Source of the DNA: Podocnemis expansa
Taxonomy: Eukaryota > Chordata > Testudines > Podocnemididae
Reading direction: 5' to 3'
Assembly (NCBI GenBank): GCA_007922195.1
Contig: ML682038.1
Coordinates: 997,208 to 1,061,207, forward strand
DNA: 64,000 nucleotides
A program made the translations under genes and the position numbers. Shown here in pieces: positions 54,581-64,000 of the stretch (positions are counted from its first letter, which is position 1; the number at the start of each line of letters is the position of its first letter). Below the pieces are notes generated by a model that ran no database searches, was not told the DNA's origin, and was given only the letters and a program-made list of their open reading frames with translations.

Positions 54581-55670
54581 GAAATGGAGTTTTTAGTTGC
54601 AGCTTAAGAGGTAACCTGGCTAATGCACGGCATTCAGTTTAGCGGGTGTCACAGTATTAAAAGGCTGACATCAGCTTGCTTTATTCTGTCTAGATATGAC
54701 TGTTATGTTGTCTTGAAATCTCTTTTGATGTATACAAAGAAATCAAGAAATAATTACAAAGGCTGAGGCAATTTTTTATGATTCATCCTTTGCCAGAAAT
54801 TAGAAATGCATCCTACTCTTAAATCAGTTAGTAGTTCTGGGAGTCAGTCTTTGCTATAAGAAAAGTTAATTTATCATGGCTTTTGAATTGTTTTGTTTGT
54901 GTTAAAGATGGTTAAACAAGATGCTGTCATAGGATTTTTCTTTTTCTAAAATACAGTTTTGTGGAAACCTCTAACATGTACTCCCTAGTCTGTGCCTGTG
55001 TTCATATGGTACAAGTCGACCATCACTGAGTTTACTAAATTACTTAAAGCAGAGAAGGGAAAAGAGTGAAAATAAAAGGGGATACAATGAACTATGAGCA
55101 GTAAGTTTGTCAGCGGAGCTGAAGGGAATGTTATTCAGTAACAGAAATCACCTCCATGCCTAGACCAGGTACAATAACAAGATTAGGTGCCTCACTGGTG
55201 TGAAGGGAACTAGTTTTCATAACCAGTATATCTGACAGCAGTACACCATCAGTTAGAAATATTGGACTTCGAATACTCCATATGTGCTAGCAAACATTCA
55301 CTAGCCACATAGCATATCCAACAGAAAAAAGAAAGATGTAATATGTAGGCACGTATCTTATTTGTTAACTAAATCAGACGTATGAAGGAAGAGTAAAGTG
55401 TAGGGCTTTCTGCTCCAGAAACAGAAGAATCAGAAGAAATGAAGAAAACTCATTAATTTGGTAGTTTTAAGTTTTTGTTCTTTTTTTAAGTCAGCTCGAA
55501 AGGAGTAGAAGCTCACTGCATCAGTCTGTTGATGACTCACTGTAGTAGGAGTACCTAGTGGGTGTGCCATCAGCATAACTAGTTTCTACAGCTTCTTTCT
55601 TGCATCCCACAGAGAGTGGATCAGTGTATATAATGCTCTAGCCGTCTTCACCGAGCATGTGGTCTCTAGG
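54581..55670. other. Unassigned AT-rich sequence
   Basis: No element or gene is recognised in this interval of about 1.1 kb. Confidence 0.35.
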
Positions 55671-55671
55671 G

Positions 55672-55870
55672 CAGTGTTTCTCAACACACTGGAGCTCCTC
55701 AGACATAGTACAGCTGTTCCATGACCCACCCTGACCATTCCCCGTTGTGGGGGGCAGCTGAGTGGGAATGGGGAAGGAGCAGTTTAATGCCCCAGCTGCA
55801 GCAAAGCTTCCAGGTGCATGGCAGTGGACATTTACGCATGCCTGGAAGCTTTGTTGCAACTGGGGCGTTT
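55672..55870. mobile_element. hAT left-end fragment
   Basis: CAGTGTTTCTCAACACACTG is a typical hAT terminus and is followed by GC-rich sequence up to about 55870. No matching right end or octamer duplication was found. An internal inverted pair, AAGCTTCCAGGTGCATG (55804-55820) and GCATGCCTGGAAGCTT (55836-55851), forms a hairpin. Confidence 0.5.
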
Positions 55871-55874
55871 TAAA

Positions 55875-58800
55875 TCTCCCACCAGTGTGTAAGAGCCATA
55901 CAAACTGGCCTAAAAATTATAAAGGAGGTTCTCCTCTTCTTCCTCCTGGCTGTTTTGGGTGGACTTAAACACCTGCCGAATTCATTCCCACAAAAAACTG
56001 GCTTAGGCCTGACTTCAAGAGAGGGGGCAGCCAGAGATGGGACCTCCCTGCAAAATGGATTTTAATACCTAACATCTTTAGAGGAATAGGGCTTCAAACT
56101 TCTTATGTCAGTATCTTCCATTAAGTAGTTTACCATGCTCGTTTTTATGGATTGTATCCTTAGGTATTTCCCTTCCTATGCATAGTAGTGAGAGCCAAAG
56201 AGCCTAACTTAGTCTTTGTAGAGCCCAGTGTTTTTCTAATCACCAAGGTTTGGCAATGCCTTTTAAGTCTTTTTGTGGCCCCAACTGTTTTATTTCTTTA
56301 AACTGCTGTCAGGTTTTAATGTTGGGGTGTCTATGCACAGAAGAAAGTTGCCAATGTAATAACCAGTCAGAAATTGAAATAGCTGAGTAAAGACATTAAT
56401 TATTCACTGTAGCTTTTCTAATCTAACTCACAGTAAGAATGATGCTAGTTATTAGTATTTATTTGTTTTAAAAGTGTATATCAAAAACATTTGTGTGATA
56501 GCAACTTACTACAAATGTACTGATTATTTTTTTCCTAAAAATTGTTGTGTACAAAAATATGGAAGGGGGAAAACACCCATAATTTTTAAATACAACATGG
56601 TGGCATTCTGTATGTTCTATAAACTCTGAAAATATTTTAAAAAGTTATCATTAAGCATAAAATGCACAAGTTTTTGCCTAATTGGATTAAAAAGAACTTT
56701 TCCAATTTGGTAATGATCCTGATGGTTGAAGGGGGGAAGGTGAGAATGCAAAGTGAAATGTGCGTCAGTTGGTTGCCATGAAAGTGATTTGTTACAAGAC
56801 AATGGTGATGATTTAGATATCAATTTAAAGCTGGTCAAAAAGGCAAAGATTTGTTTTTGTTCTGTTGTCATCGAAATTGCAAATTTCAAAAATCCCTGCT
56901 AATTGGTACATGTCCCAATAGTGTGTACAAATATATTATGAAAAGTAGAAATATTTCGTAATAGTCCTAGAAGAATGGGGCAAGTTCTTCGGATCTCAGT
57001 TCTTAAATTGGAAAATTTCTAGTGCGCTGCACTTTTGTAACAGTAGTGTGCTAAACTGCACTTCACTTTCACTGTGCTATGTTAGTGTCCACTAGGGGCA
57101 TTACTGCATGGAAAACTGGTCTGTAGATCCATGCCCTGGCTTTTGGTGCATAACTTGCTCTGTAAACAAGCTCTTGCTCTCCATGCTGCTCCAGCAATTA
57201 AACTCAATGGCAAAACTCTCATTAATTTCAGTGAGAGCAGGACTGTGCCCTAGCTTGACTATAAAACACTTTGTCAGTATCATACTGGGGCAACATCAAT
57301 AAATGAAAACTTTTTCATAAAACTGGATTACAGAGCTTGCTCTGTAGGTCTGAACTTGCAAGCCCCCTCTACTTGAAATGCCATTGAATTTCAGGTGTGG
57401 AAGGCTTATAAGAGTCTACCATATATGAAGTACTGCTTTTATTATAAAATATGCTCATGGCTAACTTGAATCAACTCATACTAACAGCATTGTTTTTGAA
57501 AAACTTGTTAGAATGCCCCTTCAGTCCTTAGAAAGTGCTGCTGAAGTAGACAACTGTGGGATCAATGACAAAGAAAGCTTTATCAAGGGACTTTAAAAGC
57601 AACTCAGGTTTTTCTCTCATCTTCATCTGGAAGTGATAGAAAATTCTTGGAAGCTTGTATTTTTTAATGTGTTTCAACAACAACATATGCAAAATTTTCC
57701 ATTGTCTGTTACACCAATTCCTTGCTTTGCTCTGAAGAAAATTTTTGTCTTCGTTTGAATTACAGTTGTGTGAGAGACAATGGTTTGGTACATTGCTAAA
57801 ATACTTTAAGGAAAAAAAAGAAAACAACCTGGTATTGTTTCAAATGAATGTTCAATATTGCTTAGGCTAATTCTCACATTGCACATGTCATGGCATGTAA
57901 GGGTTTAAGAAGGTTTTAATGCTCTGGAGTTTGCCAGATGGTTGTATATTATACAGTCTACTGTTTCCCCAGGTTGCTTCCATCATTTATTTCCTGAAAT
58001 AGTTCGAAGTAGTTCTTAGTTCCTTGCATGGTTTCCTTAATATTTAAGAAAGAAGGTTCTGCTTTCTTGGAATATTGAGGAAGGTGGAAGTTCGTGCCTT
58101 AGTGTCCTAAATTAAATAGTTGATGTATCATGATGACAGTTCTCTCATGGAATAATCCGATAGGGTTGTGTGTGTTTTTTGAATGAAGTCTGTACTTTGT
58201 CTTGTTGCTGTCTGCAGTGAAAAAAAAAGAATCAAGTAGCTGTAATGATCTGTGTTGGTTTGATTTTGTTCTTGGTCTTTATTTTTAAAGTGCTGCTTTC
58301 CTGAGCAAGCCCTTTGAACTTTAAACATACAGAGTTTTCCATTATATTTTACTGGTTATATCCTCAGGCCCAGAGGAGGCCTTCAGCATCCTTGAGGCCA
58401 TGCCCAGCACTTTCACTGGCAAGTGAAAAATATTAAAGTTTAAAAACTTCTGTCTATCATTAGAGATATTGAATACAAGAGAAAATGCAATATTTTCTCT
58501 CTCTAGAAATCAGTGAAGGGGAAAAATGTGTAACTAAATTAGTAGCTGAACTGTCAGCTAATAGAGGATAAGCAGCTGAAACCAGTGTGGAAGCAAAACA
58601 GAGGTTGCTTTGTACCAGAGAGTCTACAATTCCATCAGAATGTACTCCTCTCTTTATAAACAGCTAGTGAGCAATCCAGTTTATGCATTACGCCCGGATT
58701 ATAAACTGTAGTCAGTTGTGAAGCATTTTTATATGTAAAAAATACTATAAAAATAAATTATAACCAGTGTTAATACATCATATCACAAACAATGCAATCT

Positions 58801-59370
58801 GTGATACACTTCTCTGGTATTCAATTTTAATTCATTTAGTAGAAGTCATTTTACTTTTATCAGTTTCCAGTCACTAAATAAAACTCTTGAACTTGATGCT
58901 GTTCAGAATGTGTGCTTCATTTGGCAACTTTTTATTTCAAGACAAAAAGATGTTAAGGTTGAGAGTTTGTATCGGTAACTTACAGGTAAAAATCAAGTCC
59001 AAGAATGTTATAAACCTCAAAATTAATAATTACAAGTCTAGAAAATTGAGAGTTAAAGATGCATCTTCCATATATTTCCCCTTGTGGTATCATTTTGCAT
59101 TGAATTTATTTATGTATTCTCAGATAATTCCTTCTATAATCAGTTTTCATCCAGCCCACATAGAGTGCCATGAGTTTGGGGAAGAGATGCTTTGTGTTTC
59201 ATACACAAACAAGAGGCTGAATCCCAGCTTTAAGTGGAATATGGAACTCAAACTTAGCTATGGAGTCACAACCAGCAGTGGTTAGTAATCAGTATGAGGG
59301 GGGACAGAGAGTGGATAAGCATTGTTGTATGAGGCACTATGCAAGCAAATATATAATCAAAGGTAGTTCT
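55875..59370. other. Long AT-rich unassigned stretch
   Basis: No mobile element of the families above is recognisable. Open frames such as 58887-59285 (132 codons, plus) and 57528-57827 (minus) have AT-driven composition and no motif. Non-repetitive AT-rich DNA of this length could hold conserved noncoding elements, but that cannot be seen from one sequence. Confidence 0.3.
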
Positions 59371-59377
59371 TAACCTA

Positions 59378-60517
59378 CTGTATATCATCGCCTATAAGCT
59401 GAAAATTTTGTGCCTGAAAATTGGCTTGAAAATAGGCTCTCGGCTTATACTCAAGAGAATACAGTAGACAGACCCAACCCAGGAGTTTCCCAGACCATGT
59501 GACAAACCGGAGCCCTAGTGTTGCCGGGCGGCCATCTTGGGCAGTTGGCCGGGGCTTGGGCTGGAGTGAGGAGGGGACCCCAACGTCTGGAGAGGCCAAG
59601 TAAGGGGGTCTGGGGGGGGGGGTGTTGGCCTGGACATTGAGGGGGGATTCAGGGAGGCCAGGGAAGCAGCAGCAGGGACTGGGGGTTGGGGAGGGGGGTC
59701 GGGGAGTTGGGGAAAGTGATGGGACAGCCGAGAGGGTTTTGGGAGGGGGGGTCAGGGAGTCTGGGAAAGCAGCAGGAGGACCCAGGGTTTTTGGGGAGCC
59801 CAGGGAAGCAACGACAGGGACTGAGGGGGACTGGCAGGCTGGGAAGAGCGGCAGCAGGGCTTGGGGGGTGACGGGGAAAGGGTGTTGGGGAACAGGGGAG
59901 CAACAGCACCGAACTGAGAAGGGAGCAGGGGGCCGGCAGTGATGAGCCAGGGGGCAGCAGGAGGAGCAGTGGGGAAGGGGCAGAGAAAGGGGGCAGCAGT
60001 GAGGAAAGGGCAGAGCAGGGGGGGAGCAGGGGGCAGCAGTGAGGGAAGAGGCAGAGGGAGTGGGGCAGCAGGTAGCAGTGAGGGAAGGGTGGAGTAGGGG
60101 GTGGCAGTGAGGAGGGGGCAGTGGGAGGAGCAGAGAGCAGCAGTGAGAAAGGGGCAGAGCAGGGGGCAGCAGTGAGGGAAGGTCAGAGCAGGTGGGAGCA
60201 GGGGGGCAATAATGAGGAAAGGGCAGCACAGGGGGCAGCAGGGGTGAGGGAAATGAGGAAAGGGCAGAGCAGGAGGGCACGAGTGAGGAATGGACAGCGG
60301 GGGGGGGGGCAAGGGAAAAGCAGCAGCAGAGATTTTGGGGTAGGGAAGCTGTCAGAAACTCCAGAGGAAGCCAGCATCAGTGGGTGGGAGGTTAGGGGCC
60401 AAGGCCAAAAGAGGACCTCGGCTTATACCTGGGTCACCAATTTTAGCTGCTTTTTTTGGGCTCAGAATTGGGGGGGTCGGCTTGTGCCTGGATTGGCTTA
60501 TACCCGATTATATACAG
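59378..60517 (-). mobile_element. TA-flanked MITE, copy B, with a G-rich interior
   Basis: The ends CTGTATATCATCGCCTATAA and GCTTATACCCGATTATATAC (plus AG) are inverted and bounded by TA at 59376-59377 and 60518-60519. Subterminal GCCTGAAAATTGGCTTGAAA and GGGCTCAGAATTGGGGGGG pair with copy A (30472-31378), which lies in the opposite orientation. The interior is a purine-rich, G-run-dense block whose minus-strand frame 59375-60280 (301 codons) is proline/serine/cysteine low complexity and is not a gene. Confidence 0.72.
59960..60310. repeat. G-rich minisatellite
   Basis: Imperfect reiterations of GGGGCAGCAGTGAGGAAAGG and GCAGAGCAGGGGG, with a period of about 25-40 bases, fill this block. Runs of three to nine Gs are frequent, so quadruplex formation on the plus strand is plausible. 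It lies wholly inside the TA-flanked MITE at 59378-60517. Confidence 0.75.
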
Positions 60518-60774
60518 TACCGACTTCATGCAGATTCTAAATAGACAAGACGTGCAGAGTGCGGGAAGGGAAACAGGGATAGAGAAGTTAACTTACACAG
60601 GCAGTGGCAGAGCTAGAAACAGAACCCAGGGTTTCTTGACTCAATGTAGTCCAGTGGCTGATCCCCTGCACCTTCCTGAGATGATTCTACCATAAGGACT
60701 TGTACCATGAATAATCTGCAAGTTTGCTTTGTCTAGTCTCACCTCTTAAGAGTTTGGCAATATTTGTTTTGTAA

Positions 60775-61010
60775 AGAAGGTTAGTCTTATGCTTAAGGCA
60801 CTAATCTGGGACTGAGAAGACCTGAGTACATTTTCTGGTGCTGGCATAGATTTCAAATGTGACCCTGTCTCTCTCTGCCTCAGTTTCCCATCTGTAAAAT
60901 AGGGATAATACTTTCCTGCTTCACAGGGTGATATGCAGGTAAATACATAAATGATTGTGAGGGACTCAGATACAGCATTGCAGAGGACCATGTAAATAGA
61001 AAGATTAAAG
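60775..61010 (+). mobile_element. MIR-like CORE-SINE
   Basis: The tRNA-like head is worn (CTTAAGGCACTAATCTGGGA, then TGAGAAGACCTGAGTAC), followed by the diagnostic TGCCTCAGTTTCCCATCTG, TAAAATAGGGATAATAC, CTTCACAGGGTGATATG and GATTGTGAGGGACTCAGATA. SINEs of this type depend on LINE enzymes for mobility. It is an old copy with no intact polymerase III promoter boxes evident. Confidence 0.8.
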
Positions 61011-61014
61011 AGTT

Positions 61015-62345
61015 CTAAGCTGTTTGTCTCAGTGATCTGTCTCATTAATGGATTTCTGAGGATAAGGGGTTGGATTTTCTTTTAATTTCAGGAGGCTCCA
61101 TGGTCATAGCACTTACAGGTATTGGTATTGCAGCAGATTCCAAATTAAATGGGAATGGCAAGAGTGAGCAAGATGTGATATCAAAGGGGAACCTGGATTT
61201 GATGTAGAATCTACAGCAAATCTCAGTTTCTTCCTGCCTGATTGACATCAGGTAGTTTCTGGTTGACTTGATTTTCTCCATCCTTTTGTTTTTTTCCCCC
61301 TAGAAATGAATCTGACTCATGTCCATTTCCATTTTCCTAAGCATCTATTGTTTTTCTGTACTCTGTTCTTGTCACCATCTTCCATTTTGACTAAATAGTT
61401 TATTTTTCTTTGTCACATGTGAAAAGATGTCATTCCCTTTCAAAGGGGTTTATATTTTTCAAATACATACATTAGGAACCCTGTAAAACAATTATTATGT
61501 GATCTTCATACACAATATGAAAGGTAATACTAAGGAATACTTTGTTATTCCTACTCGCAAAGCAAGCACAGTAAGGGAACTGGTTTTTCCAAGAGCTTAG
61601 ACAACAGCACACTCAGAGCTGTGACCAAGAAAAAAGTCAGTCCAATGGTATGTAAACAAGTATAAGCAAGTATAAATAGGGTACAGTATTTGGAGATACA
61701 GGTATTGTATCAAATTGTTAAGATATTATTGATTTGCAACTGTCTCATCTTTTCCTTTAACAAAGTTTCTTTTAGAGCAAAAATTTTTGCAAGAAAAAAG
61801 TTCCAGCATAATCATAATTATTTCAGTGTCCTTAGGCGTATGGAAATTATTTAGTTTGCAGAGTTTGACAGTCTTACCTGCTTTGTTCGAGACCCAGCTT
61901 TCCATTTAGTATCCAGTCTCTAAAACAAAGTCCACAAAAGTATCCTCCATCCAATCTCTGTCCTGGAGGGTTTTTTTTTTTTTTTTTTTTTGTTTACACA
62001 CATACATACAGTCCTGGTTGTTGAATTGGACTGACTTTGATGGTCAGATGAGATGTAAGGCTTTTTTTTTTTTATAGTTTCCTGATGCTAATATTATCAA
62101 GTGACAAAGAAGGTATTTGTACAAGGCTCATAGTAACCGTATTCTTCGTGTGAATTCTCCATGATGAAGTATTTGTTTTATAGCCTATTATTATTCAGCT
62201 GAGAGTTCAAATTATTAAAACATAAAAGAAGCAGTTAACATGTGATTCATTGTTATACTAGAGATAACGTGCAAGATCTTTTCTTTACTAACAAATGCAT
62301 TTTACATTTTCAGGGCAGCAAAATGGACCAATAAAATCATTTTTC
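61015..62345. other. Unassigned sequence
   Basis: No element is recognised. A T-run of about 22 lies at 61971-61991 and a second of about 12 at 62061-62072, and the surroundings are AT-rich. Confidence 0.35.
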
Positions 62346-62358
62346 ACATATCCTAGCC

Positions 62359-63201
62359 CAGAGGTATCAAACTCATTCAATATGGCAGGCAACATTAGAA
62401 GGCAGGACACCTGTCGCAGGCTGTGTGTCTGCATGGTCTCCCCAACCCTTTCCCCTGCCACGTTCAAAGCGGCATGAGCTGCCTTTCCCCCTCTCCAGCC
62501 CTGCAGGCTCTGCAACTCCTTCCCTTTTCCCTGCTGTGTGGGCTCTCCTTTGCCATGCTGGCTCCCTGACCCACCCCCCTTTTCCTGTTGTGCAGGTCCT
62601 GGACACCCCTTCCTCTGCTTGGCTGCCCCCAGACCCCCGTTCCCCTTCCCACTTCCCCAGCCGTGTGGAGGCAGGCAATAAGTCTGGCACAGCCACAGGC
62701 AGCCTGGGCTCCTACCTCTCCTCCCCACCAACTCACTGGCAGTCATTCAGCATGGTGGCCTTTGGTTGGCTCAGTTCTGGGTGGCCTTTGATTGCCTCGT
62801 TCCCACATGGGCCCTAACCACTTTTTCCTTTTCTTATTTGTGATTCGTGCAATGTCCAGTCAATCCGATTAGCACCCTGCTGACCAACTGTTGGGATGAG
62901 GGAGGCAGTGCAGAGGCTGTCTGGGAGCCTAGCCCAGCCTGCAGTGGCTGTGACTCTGATTGGTTAGCAGACCACAGCAGAGCTGAGCCAGGATTGGCTG
63001 GAGTGCTTCCTTTGTTCTCCTGTACAGTGGCTCATTCACATGATCCTAGTCACAGGCACGCTTAGCCCTGCTCTGCTGGAGGCAGCTTGTCTTTGTTGTT
63101 CATTACTGTTACAGAGAGCACCCAGGGAGCGACTCTGCAAGCTGGATCAGCGCCCCTGGTGGGCCTGGTTCAGCCCTCATGCTATAAGTTTGAAACTTCT
63201 G
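62359..63201 (-). mobile_element. hAT element with perfect TSD and shared foldback-type core
   Basis: The ends CAGAGGTATCAAACTCATTC and AAGTTTGAAACTTCTG are inverted, and TCCTAGCC is exactly duplicated at 62351-62358 and 63202-63209. The inner part 62720-63060 is, in reverse complement, related to 780-1060 and 41760-42080: CACTCCAGCCAATCCTGGC and TGCTAACCAATCAGAGTC correspond to CATTCCAGCCAATCCTAGC and TGCCAGCCAATCAGTGTC. Its terminal repeats, however, are of a different type. No transposase is present. Confidence 0.87.
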
Positions 63202-63486
63202 TCCTAGCCAGAATTTTCAGCTGTGACTAGTACTTTTCAGATCCTTTTAACAGCTCAAGTCAGGTAGCCAGAAGAAGAGGTGCCCCAAATCACAAATGTG
63301 CTTAAAAAATTGACTCCAAATTTTATTTCCAAATCACTATATTATGCTAACTATACACTGTTTACTACATGTGTGCATACAGTAGTATATAATGTACGGT
63401 ACAGAGGTGTACATTTTCTAATCTCCACCATCGATTTCTGTACCTACAGGCATCTATCTTTTGAATTTTAAAGACTACAAACTTCA

Positions 63487-63555
63487 TGCCTCATCCTGCA
63501 AACTTTAACCCATGCAGTGGTCTTAAAGTATGGCAGGATGAGGCCCCAAATTTAA
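63487..63555. repeat. Short palindromic repeat
   Basis: CCTCATCCTGCAAACTTTAA and TTAAAGTATGGCAGGATGAG (with GCC) form a near-perfect inverted repeat around about 20 bases. It is of the same style as the palindrome at 5597-5699. It may be an old MITE remnant; no target duplication is evident. Confidence 0.55.
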
Positions 63556-64000
63556 ATTATCATGATGTTCAGCTCTAAAGATGCCAATTTAGACATTTTT
63601 AAAAGAAGAGTTTTAGAAAACGTATTCACAGCTATTTATCTATTTGAATAAATTTGAAAATATTTTATTAATTTAACATCTGCATAATATCTTGACACCA
63701 CTTGGCCTTCCAGCTACAGCTTTTTCTGCCTTTCCTCTCTAAGCTCATTAAACATGCTACTATCATTTCAGGCAGCTGCACTCTGTTTCTTCTCAAAAGT
63801 CTAGCGGGAGCATCCGGTCTCAGGCTTGCAGCTCCCTCGCCACCACTGTGTTGGGCAGAGATCTGCACCTCTCTCCTTCCTGACTGCAGTATTTTGAGGC
63901 TATACAACTCCCTTCCTTCACTGTGTGATTTCTTCAGCAAAGTCAGACAGCCTGAGCAGGCCTGCTTTTCTTTCCTCAAAGACAGCAAACAGTGAGGCGG
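63556..64000. other. Unassigned sequence at window end
   Basis: The overlapping open frames on both strands at 63668-63995 lack recognisable motifs. There are no splice-like boundaries strong enough to call an exon. Confidence 0.3.

Noticed and set aside
59375..60280. 301-codon minus-strand open frame, the longest in the window
   Set aside because: Composition is Pro/Ser/Leu/Cys low complexity created by a G-rich minisatellite inside a MITE; overlapping frames are open too, and no domain is visible.

Overview
This is a vertebrate nuclear genome window, most likely intergenic or intronic, with no convincing host gene, RNA gene, CRISPR array or prokaryotic feature. The repeat spectrum is CR1 LINEs whose 3' ends carry the TTCTTATG-type tail, a second LINE family with an RTE-like reverse transcriptase, Penelope-like (PLE) remnants, DIRS-type tyrosine-recombinase retrotransposons, MIR-like CORE-SINE, LTR-like retroviral sequence and many hAT MITEs. 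Mammalian L1 and Alu are absent. This fits a non-avian sauropsid. A turtle is the best guess and a crocodilian is not excluded; the assignment rests on family resemblance, not on a search.

Layout. 1-10 kb: hAT elements with 8-bp target duplications (46-596, 2656-3716, 6415-7043, 9301-9736), a truncated hAT-like foldback element (600-1078) and an LTR-like repeat hit by a PLE unit (7310-8110). 10-30 kb: a CR1 3' end split by a PLE unit (10090-10760), dispersed PLE units, a LINE reverse-transcriptase fragment split by a hAT (23137-24470) and long AT-rich stretches without recognisable features. 30-36 kb: a TA-flanked MITE (30472-31378), then mostly nondescript DNA. 36.3-43 kb: a nested pile made of hAT, CR1, a second hAT, a deleted DIRS element, a CR1 reverse-transcriptase fragment and an internally deleted PLE that keeps its GIY-YIG endonuclease, followed by a PLE/hAT nest. 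43-54 kb: a GC-rich minisatellite, a LINE fragment, an LTR-like repeat containing a PLE unit and a pogo-like MITE, a near full-length DIRS element (46266-51947, minus strand), and a LINE interrupted by a PLE unit and an LTR. 54-64 kb: mostly AT-rich, with a CR1 end, a second TA-flanked MITE carrying a G-rich minisatellite, a MIR and a hAT.

The best preserved unit is the DIRS element. It has inverted terminal repeats, gag, reverse transcriptase, RNase H and tyrosine recombinase in the expected order, and an internal complementary region joining copies of both ends. It is clearly dead, with an in-frame stop, frameshifts and altered catalytic motifs. The other theme is chronology: flanking duplications and interrupted reading frames let the order of many insertions be read directly from the sequence. 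All coding traces belong to mobile elements and are decayed. Nothing indicates a working gene system beyond this.
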